A stretch of DNA of 64,000 nt from Chloroflexota bacterium (GTDB taxonomy: Bacteria > Chloroflexota > Anaerolineae > Anaerolineales > Villigracilaceae), in the NCBI GenBank assembly GCA_029782225.1, contig JAKOVF010000146.1, positions 48,801-112,800 of the forward strand, written 5' to 3'. Numbering within the stretch: the stretch's first letter is position 1; each line of letters opens with the position of its first letter. Positions 25,381 through 34,163 of this stretch are shown one piece after another. The position numbers and the translations under genes are program-made. Below the pieces are notes generated by a model. It was given only the letters and a program-made list of their open reading frames with translations, was not told the DNA's origin and ran no database searches.

Positions 25381-26334
25381 CTAATTTCCAGAGAAACGAC
25401 TAAAATCCTCAGGCTTCTGCCTAGATGAGGGAGAACTCAACTGTCGTTTTGCTTTTTGTAGATCGGCCTCATGTTTCAATAAAACAGAAAGTGTCTCTTC
25501 CAATGTGCGTTTATCCAGGTTTTGTGCGTTCAAGGCGACAAGCGCATTGGCCCAATCAAGCGTCTCGCTGATGGACGGCGACTTGCGCATGTCCGCTTTA
25601 CGCAGCCTCTGGACAAAATCCACCGCTTGTTGAGCCAGCTTCGGGTTCAGATCCGGCACCTTGAGTCGGACGACTGCCAGTTCTTCCTGCAGCGTGGGGT
25701 AATCAATGAACAGGTAGAGGCAGCGGCGCTTCAACGCTTCCGAGAGTTCCCGCGTATTGTTGGAGGTGAGGATCACAAACGGTTTGTGCCGGGCGGTCAA
25801 TGTTCCAAGCTCAGGCACGGACACCTGAAAATCGCTCAGCACTTCGAGCAGGAAGGCCTCGAACTCGGCGTCGGCACGGTCGATCTCGTCGATCAATAGC
25901 ACCGTAGGTCGTTCGCTTAGAATCGCTTTCAGCAGCGGGCGTTGTAAGAGAAAACGATCGGAGAAGAAAACATCTTCTTCGCCCGCCAGTTTGTCCGCGG
26001 CTTCGGCCAGGGAATCGGCCTTGCCCAGCGTATCGTTTAATTTGTCGCGCAGCAATTGAGTGTAAAGTAACTGCTTGGAATATTCCCATTCATACAATGC
26101 CTTTGACTCATCCAATCCCTCGTAGCACTGCAGGCGGATCAGTTCACGGCCTGTCGCGCAGGCAATTGCTTTTGCGAGTTCGGTCTTACCAACGCCGGCA
26201 GGGCCTTCGGTAAGAAGTGGTTTCCCCAATTTGTACGCAAGATAAACAATCGTTGAGATCTCATCGGAAGCAATGTAACTTTGCTTTCCGAGTTCTGTCT
26301 TCACATTTTTTGTTGAATCAAAAATCGTATTCAT
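25381..26334 (-). CDS. MoxR-family AAA ATPase
   Basis: A 317-residue ATPase. Walker A is GPAGVGKTE (about 40-48), Walker B is VLLIDEIDRADAEFEAFL (about 145-162), sensor 1 is ILTSNNTRELSEALKRRC, and the C-terminal lid has SPSISETLDWANAL. It is the usual partner of the CoxE/VWA protein encoded downstream. Together they probably remodel or activate a client complex. AGGTGAT precedes the ATG. No CO dehydrogenase, methanol dehydrogenase or gas vesicle genes are in the window to reveal the client. Confidence 0.9.
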   Translation of the reverse strand: MNTIFDSTKNVKTELGKQSYIASDEISTIVYLAYKLGKPLLTEGPAGVGKTELAKAIACATGRELIRLQCYEGLDESKALYEWEYSKQLLYTQLLRDKLNDTLGKADSLAEAADKLAGEEDVFFSDRFLLQRPLLKAILSERPTVLLIDEIDRADAEFEAFLLEVLSDFQVSVPELGTLTARHKPFVILTSNNTRELSEALKRRCLYLFIDYPTLQEELAVVRLKVPDLNPKLAQQAVDFVQRLRKADMRKSPSISETLDWANALVALNAQNLDKRTLEETLSVLLKHEADLQKAKRQLSSPSSRQKPEDFSRFSGN

Positions 26335-26361
26335 GTATCACCTGTAATGTTGTCGAAACAA

Positions 26362-27495
26362 TTATGCTCTGAGCCCAAGGCTTCGATAAATACTGAGGTT
26401 TGCTGTTAATTCTTTTTCCAGAGTAAATCTGCTTTCAATTGTAATCCGTGCAGCCTTTCCCAATTCATTACTTTTTTGATTATTGTTCAGCAATTCACAC
26501 AGTCGGTCAGTGAGAGCATTCACATCATTGATGTTAATAAGCATACCATTCTTTTCATTTTCTACAATATCCGTGATTCCCCCTACATGAGTCACAATGA
26601 CCGATTTTTCACAAGCCATGGCTTCAAGCAATGCATTTGGCATTCCGTCTCTCAGTGAAGGATGTACGAACACATCCATAATGGAATAGAACGAAGGAAG
26701 CTCTCGATGTGCTATCTGCCCGGTGACCATGATATGCTTACTTTCCATTGACGCCTGCAGTTCATTAAACCTTTCCTGATCTTCGCCAGCGCGAATTCCA
26801 CCGACGATCAGCAGAGCAGCCGGACGCTTCTTGATTAACTGCGCATAGGCGGTTAAGAGAGCAGGCAATCCTTTTTTTGCACGCAGCTCTCCAACAAAGC
26901 CAATGACAGGGAATGTGCTTATGCCTAAGGTCTCTGCTAATACCAGGTTCTTATCCATCGGTTTGAAACATTCGGCATCTACTCCGTTTGGAATCAATAT
27001 CACTTCACGATCCAAGAAGGCCTCTGCTTTTTTGACCAGTTCCCTGGCATTCGTCGTCACCGCGCCTGCGTTTTGTAACGCATACATCACGTGTGAAAAT
27101 TTCGCTGGATCAAATGCGGCGCGTTCAATGTCATTTCCACGAATCGAAACAACGCTGGGCACGTTCAAATGCTTTCCCGCATACGTCGCGATGAATCCTG
27201 CCTGCGGAAGAAAATAGGCATGAAATACATCGAATGGCTCACGCTCGTGTTCTTCCAAAAGCAATTCAAACCAATCGACGAGTGTATCATCCACACGCTT
27301 GTGCGCGCCGAAACGCGTAACGCTGACTCCGTTGTAGGGGAGAGTCCGCCTTTCGGAGGCTGGCAAGCTAAGGGTCGGTGCAAACACGCGGACCGTATGT
27401 CCGGCAGAGGCAAGCAGATCGGCTAGGCGTTCCGCTGAGATTGCGAGCCCGCCAATGTCGGGTGTATACTTTTCAGAGAGCAAGGCGATTTTCAT
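26362..27495 (-). CDS. GT4-family glycosyltransferase
   Basis: A 377-residue GT-B enzyme. KYTPDIGGLAISAERLADLL is the N-terminal glycine loop, VILIPNGVDAECF and VIGFVGELRAKKGLPALL mark the C-terminal domain, and PNALLEAMACEKSVIVTHVGG is the donor-site region with the conserved E-x7-E spacing. The sequence is AT-richer than its neighbours at the 3' end, which may reflect a different history. It is unrelated in operon terms to the GT4 gene at 15005. Its start lies only 23 bases from the divergent small gene at 27519. Confidence 0.9.
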   Translation of the reverse strand: MKIALLSEKYTPDIGGLAISAERLADLLASAGHTVRVFAPTLSLPASERRTLPYNGVSVTRFGAHKRVDDTLVDWFELLLEEHEREPFDVFHAYFLPQAGFIATYAGKHLNVPSVVSIRGNDIERAAFDPAKFSHVMYALQNAGAVTTNARELVKKAEAFLDREVILIPNGVDAECFKPMDKNLVLAETLGISTFPVIGFVGELRAKKGLPALLTAYAQLIKKRPAALLIVGGIRAGEDQERFNELQASMESKHIMVTGQIAHRELPSFYSIMDVFVHPSLRDGMPNALLEAMACEKSVIVTHVGGITDIVENEKNGMLININDVNALTDRLCELLNNNQKSNELGKAARITIESRFTLEKELTANLSIYRSLGLRA

Positions 27496-27518
27496 ATTCT
27501 TTATTCAACAAGGTGAAC

Positions 27519-27800
27519 ATGGCTGAGCAATGTGAGATGATTATTGGGTACCTGGTCCCGCATCGTTGTGAAAATCCCTCTCTGGGGAAATGCATCAAAT
27601 GCGGTCGTGGCTTTTGTGATGAACATACCAATCAAACGAAGGAAGGGCGGGTCTGTCTGGCCTGCCTCCAGGGGCTGGATATGCCGGTAACCCTGCCGAT
27701 CGCGGCAGCGACATTCACGCTCTCCGATCTCGATACCTTTGGCCGTGCCAGCACATGGGATGATGATGACAGCACGGATCTCTTTTCGGACTTGAGTTAG
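27519..27800 (+). CDS. Small cysteine-rich zinc-binding protein
   Basis: A 93-residue protein. CENPSLGKCIKCGRGFCDEH and VCLACLQG give the Cys/His pattern of a B-box-like or treble-clef zinc site (residues about 15-55). The C-terminus is acidic (TWDDDDSTDLFSDLS). The ATG at 27519 is preceded by AAGGTGA. The open frame extends further upstream but without a start signal and through the divergent gene. No function is known. It ends just before the second palindromic repeat. Confidence 0.75.
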   Translation: MAEQCEMIIGYLVPHRCENPSLGKCIKCGRGFCDEHTNQTKEGRVCLACLQGLDMPVTLPIAAATFTLSDLDTFGRASTWDDDDSTDLFSDLS

Positions 27801-27805
27801 CCTCA

Positions 27806-27894
27806 TTCTGTCATTGCGAGGGCACCGGGCCGAAGCAATCCTCAGTTATAAGGAGATTGCTTCGTCGGGCGAAGGCCTCCTCGCAATGACAGAA
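27806..27894. repeat. Dispersed palindromic element, copy 2
   Basis: Sixteen-base perfect outer stem including TGTCATTGCGAGG (27809-27821) and its complement (27879-27891). A ten-base inner stem pairs CGAAGCAATC with GATTGCTTCG. It shares ends, inner motif and size (89 bases) with the element at 25291-25374. It lies in the gap between two convergent genes and may act as their shared terminator. Confidence 0.78.
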
Positions 27895-27900
27895 ATCCGC

Positions 27901-28965
27901 TTAATACGGTCCGATCGTCTCCCAGATTTTCTTGTTTTGCTCTATAAAATCATCGCAGCGCTGACATGGCTTGAGCGCGGGCGGGTGCATGTGCAGGCGG
28001 ACGCGGCGATAGGCTTCACTTTCCCAAATCTCCTTGAACGATTGTTTGCGAAGATCGCCCAGCGGCTGGATCTGCTCGCGCGTCATGCAGCAGACATAGA
28101 CCAATCCATTGAAGTCAATGAGGGCGTGCGTCCACGGCGCGTAACAGGGGAATTTGCCATAGTAACCGAACGCATAACGGCCGGCGCGTCCCAAACGGAC
28201 CTCAGAGTCGTCCCGCCCAAATGGATACGCATCCTCATCCGCGATATTCACGCCCAGTTCCTTGGCGCGCTGTTCGATGATCGGCGCGATCTCAGAGTTG
28301 AAGAACGCGATGTCCTTCTTTCGCATGGACAGATGTTCGCCGCAATGATCATCCACCGGTATCAGATTAATCCCATCTGCGCCGAGTTCATGAGCGAGGT
28401 CCGGGAGCGTTGCGAGCGTCTCGTAGTTCGAGCGGCCAACGACGGTATTGAGGCGGACGCTCACCTTGCCCTTGTGCGCATACCTCCGAAAGAGTGATAC
28501 GGCACGCGTGGTAAGTTTGTACGAACCTTCAACGCCGCGAATCTTCTCATGCATTTTGCGCAGAGGTGAATCAATCGACACATTCACGCCTCTCAGACCC
28601 GCCTCGATCAACCGCTTGGCCTTGACCTTGTCAATCAATGTGCCGTTGGTGGTGAGCGTGACTCGGATCCCAAGCTGGGAAGCACGCTCTATTAAATCTG
28701 GGAGTTGAGGTCGAAGCATCGGTTCGCCGCCTGAAATGTGGACTTTCTGGCAGCCAAGTTCTGCAAGTTCGCTGATGATTTCTTTGAATCGATCCATGGA
28801 GATGGGCGGCTCGCGCGTCTCACGCCAATGCTTGCACATCTCGCACTTGAGGTTGCATCCATAATTCACTTTAATTTTGACGTACAGAGGTTTATAAGCG
28901 CGGGCGTTGAGCACAGCCCTTTGCAGCTCTTCTTTTTCTGTTGCTACCTGCTCAAGATTGTACAT
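27901..28965 (-). CDS. Radical SAM protein with SPASM-like C-terminus
   Basis: A 354-residue iron-sulfur enzyme. CNLKCEMCKHW (about 35-45) is the CxxxCxxC motif that binds the SAM-cleaving 4Fe-4S cluster, and ISGGEPMLR is the SAM-binding GGE motif. The C-terminal region has CYAPWTHALIDFNGLVYVCC and PCQRCDDF, a SPASM/twitch-type second cluster site. This architecture occurs in peptide-modifying and sugar-modifying radical SAM enzymes. No precursor peptide was recognised nearby, so the substrate is open. Confidence 0.9.
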   Translation of the reverse strand: MYNLEQVATEKEELQRAVLNARAYKPLYVKIKVNYGCNLKCEMCKHWRETREPPISMDRFKEIISELAELGCQKVHISGGEPMLRPQLPDLIERASQLGIRVTLTTNGTLIDKVKAKRLIEAGLRGVNVSIDSPLRKMHEKIRGVEGSYKLTTRAVSLFRRYAHKGKVSVRLNTVVGRSNYETLATLPDLAHELGADGINLIPVDDHCGEHLSMRKKDIAFFNSEIAPIIEQRAKELGVNIADEDAYPFGRDDSEVRLGRAGRYAFGYYGKFPCYAPWTHALIDFNGLVYVCCMTREQIQPLGDLRKQSFKEIWESEAYRRVRLHMHPPALKPCQRCDDFIEQNKKIWETIGPY

Positions 28966-29058
28966 GTAAATCCTATGCTATCATTGATGAGCGCAAACGA
29001 GTAAGAATTGCGCAATTGTACAACCAAACCTGACACCGGAGCACTTCACACTCTCAGC

Positions 29059-29961
29059 ATGCGCCTCAAAGCAGACATCACTCTCCTCCTCATTTCCATC
29101 ATCTGGGGTTCAGCGTTCGTTGCTCAACGCGTCGCGGGGCAATTGGGAAGCGTATATCTATTCAATGGTGTTCGCTACTTGATGGCAGCGGTCGTGGTGT
29201 TGCCGTTTGCTGTACGGTCACGTCATGTTGCAGGCGTCACATCCATGCCTCGCGAACAATACAAATGGATGTTCGTCGCCGGCTTTGTCTTGTTTCTCGG
29301 CAGCGCAACTCAACAACTCGGTGTGGTGTATACCACAGCCGGGAACGCTGGATTTATCACAGCGCTCTACGTCGTTTTAGTCCCGTTTGCTTTATTTGTC
29401 GTCTGGGGCGAGAGACCGTATTGGCTGTCTGTGGCTGCGGTGGTTTTGGCCGGGGTGGGAGCGTTCCTCCTCTCAACGGCGGGCAGGTATGAGGTCCGCG
29501 CGGGCGATGCACTTGAATTAGTGAGCGCGTTCTTCTGGACGTTCCATGTCATTGTGTTGGGAAAGTACGCGTCGCAGTTTGAGTCTATTTCATTTTCCGT
29601 CGGGCAGCTCGTTGTGTGCGGGGCTCTCAATCTGGGCATCGGTCTGTTCGCGGAAAAATCGCTGCCTGTATCATGGCCTTTGCTGGGATCGATCGCATAC
29701 ACCGCGTTTTTCTCCCTTGGTTTATGCTACACACTTCAAATCTGGGCGCAGAGACATACGCCTCCAGCGGATGCTGCGTTGATTCTGAGTCTCGAGTCTG
29801 TTTTTGCCGTTCTTTCGGGATGGCTGCTGCTGGATGAAAAACTGGCTGGGATCCAGGTCTTTGGCTGCACATTGATTTTTATTGCAGTTCTACTATCCCA
29901 ATTCAAGGAATGGAACCTGCGGGGTAAAATTGACCATGATCGCCTCGTGGAGGGCAGATGA
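29059..29961 (+). CDS. EamA/DMT-family exporter
   Basis: A 300-residue protein with ten hydrophobic segments in two EamA repeats. Repeat one begins ADITLLLISIIWGSAFVAQR; repeat two includes ALELVSAFFWTFHVIVLG and LILSLESVFAVLSGWLLLDE. DMT exporters move amino acids, nucleosides or other metabolites. The frame is open from a TTG at 29008, but the ATG at 29059 gives the family-typical N-terminus. The stop overlaps the lipid kinase start (ATGA). Confidence 0.9.
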   Translation: MRLKADITLLLISIIWGSAFVAQRVAGQLGSVYLFNGVRYLMAAVVVLPFAVRSRHVAGVTSMPREQYKWMFVAGFVLFLGSATQQLGVVYTTAGNAGFITALYVVLVPFALFVVWGERPYWLSVAAVVLAGVGAFLLSTAGRYEVRAGDALELVSAFFWTFHVIVLGKYASQFESISFSVGQLVVCGALNLGIGLFAEKSLPVSWPLLGSIAYTAFFSLGLCYTLQIWAQRHTPPADAALILSLESVFAVLSGWLLLDEKLAGIQVFGCTLIFIAVLLSQFKEWNLRGKIDHDRLVEGR

Positions 29962-30866
29962 CTGCCATTGTTGTTTTGAACCCGTATTCGAATCGCTGGA
30001 ACGCAAAGGCACGCTGGCCTGAAGCTGAGGCCGCGTTACGTGCGGCAGGCGTGGACTTTGAAGTCGTTGTTTCCGAACGAAAAGGCGCGGTGATTGCGCT
30101 GGCCGAGGAAGCGACGCGTGCCGGTTTCTCTCCGATCATCGCGGCCGGAGGCGATGGTACTATTGGTGAGACGGTCAATGGCATGATCCGCGGTCTGGCG
30201 GGATCCCTGGAGAAGCCGATCGGGCCGTTGGGAATCATCCCGCTGGGTTCTGCCAATGACCTGGTGGATAACCTCGGGATTCCAAAGGACTTGACCGCTG
30301 CGGCAAAAGTTATCGCGGCAGGTAAGATCGATTTGATCGATGTGGGCAAGTGCAACGACAGATATTTCGTAAATAATTCTGCCGCGGGCCTGGAGCCTTA
30401 TGTCACTACCAAGCAGGAAAAAATCACCTGGGTCAAAGGTGTGCCACGCTATTTGGTTGCGGCTGTTCAGGCCATCATGGACGGACCCAACTGGCAGGCA
30501 AAAGTCGAATGGGATGACGGGTCGTACAATGGGCCGCTTTCGTTGGTCTCCGTTGGGAATGGGCCTCGCACAGGCGGTATCTTCTTCATGTCCCCGCATG
30601 CCGATCCGCGCGACGGCAAGCTGACCTTTGTCTACGGCTATCGCAAAACACGATTGGCTATGTTCCAGGCACTGCCGCGGGCAATGAAGCCGGACGAAGG
30701 AAGCTACGTTGAAATGGATGGCATTCACGAGGTCCACGCGAAGCGGATTTCCATCCAGCTTGACAAACCATCGCCGGCGCATACGGATGGCGAATTGTTC
30801 CCCGAATGGGTACAGAATCTGAAATATGAAATCTTCCCCAAGCGGTTGAGGATCATTCTTCCATAA
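29958..30866 (+). CDS. Diacylglycerol/lipid kinase (YegS/DagK family)
   Basis: A 302-residue protein. It starts MTAIVVLNPYSNRWNAKARW, like the NP-N segment of this family. The ATP-binding GGDGTIGE lies at about 64-71, and LGIIPLGSANDLVDNLGIPK is the second family motif. The C-terminal half is the beta-sandwich lipid-binding domain, ending HTDGE-like (SPAHTDGELFPE). It should phosphorylate diacylglycerol or a related lipid at the membrane. It overlaps the EamA gene by 4 bases. Confidence 0.92.
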   Translation: MTAIVVLNPYSNRWNAKARWPEAEAALRAAGVDFEVVVSERKGAVIALAEEATRAGFSPIIAAGGDGTIGETVNGMIRGLAGSLEKPIGPLGIIPLGSANDLVDNLGIPKDLTAAAKVIAAGKIDLIDVGKCNDRYFVNNSAAGLEPYVTTKQEKITWVKGVPRYLVAAVQAIMDGPNWQAKVEWDDGSYNGPLSLVSVGNGPRTGGIFFMSPHADPRDGKLTFVYGYRKTRLAMFQALPRAMKPDEGSYVEMDGIHEVHAKRISIQLDKPSPAHTDGELFPEWVQNLKYEIFPKRLRIILP

Positions 30867-30889
30867 ATAAATTGATGAATTGTCCAGTC

Positions 30890-31462
30890 ATGACAGAATC
30901 CCTAGACCTCACTTTCCACCCTCTCACTCAAAAGCTCTGGCGTGATTTTGAAATCCTGTTTGGCCCGAACGGCGCTTGCGGCGGCTGTTGGTGCATGTAT
31001 TGGAAGCTGCGCGGAAAAGCTTTTTCCGATAACACCGGCAGCGGTACGCGCCAGATGCATAAGTCCATCATTGATGCGAAGGTGATCACCGGCCTGCTCG
31101 CTTATGGAGATGGCTATCCCATTGGTTGGGTCGCGGTCGAGCCGCGCAGCGCTTATCCGAAACTTGCACATTCGCAAGTACTGACGCCCGTGGACGACCA
31201 AGAGGTCTGGTCCGTGACCTGCTTCTTTGTACAGAAGGATTACCGCCGCAAGGGCGTGACCGTGGCGTTGCTGAAAGCCGCAGTGGATCACGTGAAAAAG
31301 CATGGTGGCAAAATCGTGGAGGGCTATCCTACTGATGCCCGGCAGGATATGCCCGCTCCCTTCATCTACACGGGAACCGCATCCGCATTTCAACAGGCAG
31401 GTTTCAAGGAAGTGGCGCGCAACTCACCGACGCGGCCGATCTTTCGCTATTTCATAAAATAG
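30890..31462 (+). CDS. GNAT-family N-acetyltransferase
   Basis: A 190-residue acetyltransferase. ITGLLAYGDGYPIGWVAVEPR is the beta-strand core, FFVQKDYRRKGVTVALLKAAV carries the acetyl-CoA loop (R-R-K-G-V), and FQQAGFKEVAR is the usual C-terminal strand. A Cys-rich CGGCWCMYW near residue 30 is a feature of one bacterial subgroup. The start is uncertain (ATG at 30875 or 30890), as neither has a clear ribosome binding site. Substrate unknown. Confidence 0.87.
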   Translation: MTESLDLTFHPLTQKLWRDFEILFGPNGACGGCWCMYWKLRGKAFSDNTGSGTRQMHKSIIDAKVITGLLAYGDGYPIGWVAVEPRSAYPKLAHSQVLTPVDDQEVWSVTCFFVQKDYRRKGVTVALLKAAVDHVKKHGGKIVEGYPTDARQDMPAPFIYTGTASAFQQAGFKEVARNSPTRPIFRYFIK

Positions 31463-31489
31463 CCGATGCGGAATCAGAGATTCCAAAGA

Positions 31490-31521
31490 AAAATGCCAGC
31501 GATTTCAACCGCTGGCATTTT
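31490..31521. terminator. Bidirectional hairpin terminator
   Basis: AAAATGCCAGCG pairs perfectly with CGCTGGCATTTT (loop 31502-31509), between the stops of two convergent genes. A-rich sequence on the left and T-rich on the right give U-runs in both directions. Confidence 0.8.
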
Positions 31522-31537
31522 CTGTAGCGCTAACGGG

Positions 31538-33034
31538 TCACCAATTCAAAGCAATAAACACGATGGCGATTACGGCAAGCAGCATCAATACGGCAATGAT
31601 CACCACGATCAGCCGCCACAGAATGATCTTTTCCGAAAAAGCGACCCCGTATCGCTGCTCAAGCTCGCAACGGATGCGCTCCACTTCGTCGCGCTGGAAC
31701 TGGCTGTTCCAATGCAAGGTAACGGGTTCCCCTGCGGGAGAAACGCCGGTCAATGTGACCTGGTGGGCAAAACCGAATTTGTGGATGAGCCCTTCCGCAA
31801 TCTTTGAGAACTCGATGCGCCGGTAATCGTGGAATTCGAAGCCGATGAAATTCGGGCGGAATTCCACTTTATGGATTTTGTCGCGGTTCACCACGAGCGT
31901 GCCTGCGATCAAATCCGCGATGCGCTGCTTGAGCGGCGTGGCCCAGACGAAGATCGCAGCGATGATGTTGTATTCGAAAAAGCCCAGGATGGCACGGATA
32001 GCCGCCTGCCACCCTTCGATCTTCCTGCCATCCCTGCGAATCACCTTCAGGCAACTGCTCGCCTTGCCGGGGGTTGCCCCCTTGATCCATTCGAATAGGA
32101 AGAAATACAGGAACCAAATGGCGGGGAGCAAAACGAGGATCATACCTGAATATAACGAACCGAAATCTTCCACGCCTCCAGCAGCAATGGATGTGAAGCT
32201 TACAACAATTACTGCGATCAAGGTGTAGATCAGCTCGATGAGAATGAGATCCAGGAAGACACCGCTGAAGCGCAGGTTGACTCCCTCGCCGCGGATGGGC
32301 TCGATGACCCACTCGACCTCATCTGTTGACGTTGCCGCGGCAGGCTTGACCTCTGAGATGATCCGGCTCTCGTAGCGGACATCCATTAGCGGGCTGCCGC
32401 ACTTCTTACACTTGTCTTGCTCACCAGCCTCCACCATTTCATGGTCGGTCTGACAGTAGCCGACGCGCGTCACCACGAATTGAGCGCCGCAGAAGCGGCA
32501 CAGCCTGGCTTCGGCTTTGATAGTCTCGGCGCAGATGGGACACTTCTTGTTCTCTATTGGAGGTGAATCTTTGACAGTCGCTGGTGCCTCGGGCGCGGAC
32601 CGGGTAACGGCCTCGTCCACCTCGGGTATGACCGCCACTGCGGAGGGGCCATCTTCCACTTTGTGAGCGGTGACGCGAACCGGTGCCTCTGTGTATTGCG
32701 CGGCAGTCTCCTCAACAGGCTTCTGCAGCGTTTCCCCTCTCTCCGCATCTTGCGTCGCCTCCTTTGCTTCCCTGGCCTTTCGACTCTGTTCTTTTTTCTT
32801 TTCATAAATTCCTGCATACATTGGGTCGAGGCTGGCGGCTCTCTCCCAGGAGGCCCTGGCTTCTGCGCCCCTGCCAAGGTGTGCCAGTGAAAGTCCCTGC
32901 TCCCACCAGATCGCAGCATTCTCCGGCTCATCCCGCAGCGCCCGCTGGTAATACTGGACAGCCGTGCCATAATCCCCGCGCCATTGTTCGCTCTGTCCCA
33001 GCTTGAAATACTCATTCTCTGTTATGTCAGACAT
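31538..33034 (-). CDS. TPR - double zinc ribbon - RDD-family membrane protein
   Basis: A 498-residue protein. Residues 1-75 form about two TPR repeats (WRGDYGTAVQYYQRALRDEP; GRGAEARASWERAASLDP), followed by a charged linker. The double zinc-ribbon module lies at about 170-232 (CPICAETIKAEARLCRFC, then GYCQTDH and CKKCG, ending in ESRI). An RDD-family membrane domain with three to four helices follows (WIKGATPGKASSCLKV; RIADLIAGTLVV). The C-terminal 90 residues carry a small soluble part and a final membrane helix. The ATG at 33034 has GGAG upstream; the longer open frame to 33205 has no start signal. In the second ribbon Asp takes the place of the second Cys. It is the last gene of the zinc-ribbon cluster. 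Confidence 0.8.
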   Translation of the reverse strand: MSDITENEYFKLGQSEQWRGDYGTAVQYYQRALRDEPENAAIWWEQGLSLAHLGRGAEARASWERAASLDPMYAGIYEKKKEQSRKAREAKEATQDAERGETLQKPVEETAAQYTEAPVRVTAHKVEDGPSAVAVIPEVDEAVTRSAPEAPATVKDSPPIENKKCPICAETIKAEARLCRFCGAQFVVTRVGYCQTDHEMVEAGEQDKCKKCGSPLMDVRYESRIISEVKPAAATSTDEVEWVIEPIRGEGVNLRFSGVFLDLILIELIYTLIAVIVVSFTSIAAGGVEDFGSLYSGMILVLLPAIWFLYFFLFEWIKGATPGKASSCLKVIRRDGRKIEGWQAAIRAILGFFEYNIIAAIFVWATPLKQRIADLIAGTLVVNRDKIHKVEFRPNFIGFEFHDYRRIEFSKIAEGLIHKFGFAHQVTLTGVSPAGEPVTLHWNSQFQRDEVERIRCELEQRYGVAFSEKIILWRLIVVIIAVLMLLAVIAIVFIALNW

Positions 33035-33065
33035 ACGCGTGCTCCTATGATTGACAACAACTCTT

Positions 33066-34145
33066 TCATGGTATGGAAATTTCAGATAAATCCCATATCT
33101 TGAGGTTATCGATGGCGGCAATCGATGAGCCGGCGCGTGGGCTGCCTCCGGCCCAGGCATCAAAATGGATTGAACCCTTGAAGGGGATGGTCTGATCATC
33201 CACATAGCTCAGGGGATGCCCGCTGGCGTAGACTGCAAATTGCGTCCCTCTTACGATCAATATGATCCGATTCGCCGCCTCGGATATTTGAATCTGCCCG
33301 ATCTCAACTTCGAAATGCCTGCCGAGATGATTATTGCCAGATAGTGACATACGCCCGTTGTGCTCTAATTTGAGCGCATAGCAGGGATCGGCCCCGCCGC
33401 CCTGGCACCGGAAGGATGTGACCCACACTGCGTCGCTGGCAGACTCGATAAAACGCACGTCGATTTGAAGCACAAAATCCTGGTAGGCCATCTTGCTCCG
33501 CGTCCCAGCGCAGTCACCCAGGAATAGTTCGCCAGCAATCTGATATTTCGGCGTGGATGGACTGCACCAGTCCTTCACCCATCCACCAGAATTATCACTC
33601 AGGTCATCCGCGATGCTCGGTGAGCGGTTGGCAATCGCCGAGAGGAGAGGCTCGGCGAAATCCATCACCCAGCCCGGTATGGATGTGGCTGTCATAGTTG
33701 GGCGCAGCGTGCGCGTTGCTGTGGGAGCCGGAATGAACGTCGCAGTCTGAGCAGGTGTCACGGTGCCCGGCCCAATAGCTGCCAGGGGCTTGCGGGCGAG
33801 ACCGAATGCTGCAAGTGCTGATACTCCCAAAACCACCACAGCAACAACCGCCCATGCCCAGGTCTTGTTCTTGTGCGTAGTTGAATCAGCAGGTATCACA
33901 CTTTCGACCGGCCGGACCGATTGGTCGCTCGGTTCCTCGATCAACTTGCTCTCGATTCGCCGGTCAATGATTTCGTTGTTGCATACTTTGCAGCAACCAT
34001 GTTCATCGGCCTCGCGGATTTGGTGGCACTTGGTGCAATAGCCAGTACTGGTCACTTCAAATCGAGCGGCACAATACTCGCAAGTCGTTGCCTCAAGCGG
34101 GATTTGCTCCGCGCACATTGGGCATTTCTTAGTTGCACTATTCAT
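33066..34145 (-). CDS. Double zinc-ribbon membrane protein with LamG-like C-terminal domain
   Basis: A 359-residue protein: zinc module at residues 8-70 (CPMC, CEYC, YCTKCH, CCKVC, ending in ESKLIEE), one membrane helix at about 96-116, a Thr/Pro-rich linker, the motif WVMDFAEPLLSAIAN at 159-173, and a beta-sandwich-like domain at about 180-355 (LGRHFEVEIGQIQI; IDNLKIWDL at the end). The ribbon end should be cytosolic and the sandwich end outside. The domain resembles LamG/DUF1080-type carbohydrate-binding sandwiches by pattern only. It is a paralogue of the genes at 35039 and 36168. Confidence 0.8.
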   Translation of the reverse strand: MNSATKKCPMCAEQIPLEATTCEYCAARFEVTSTGYCTKCHQIREADEHGCCKVCNNEIIDRRIESKLIEEPSDQSVRPVESVIPADSTTHKNKTWAWAVVAVVVLGVSALAAFGLARKPLAAIGPGTVTPAQTATFIPAPTATRTLRPTMTATSIPGWVMDFAEPLLSAIANRSPSIADDLSDNSGGWVKDWCSPSTPKYQIAGELFLGDCAGTRSKMAYQDFVLQIDVRFIESASDAVWVTSFRCQGGGADPCYALKLEHNGRMSLSGNNHLGRHFEVEIGQIQISEAANRIILIVRGTQFAVYASGHPLSYVDDQTIPFKGSIHFDAWAGGSPRAGSSIAAIDNLKIWDLSEISIP

Positions 34146-34163
34146 GGCATTCCTTGCCTGCTT

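Noticed and set aside
25291..27894. CRISPR array suspected from repeated sequence
   Set aside because: Only two copies, 2.4 kb apart, palindromic and with genes between them; no regular spacers and no cas genes.
30036..30782. 248-codon minus-strand frame opposite the lipid kinase gene
   Set aside because: The plus-strand frame carries GGDGTIGE and other family motifs; the opposite frame has no domain and no start signal.
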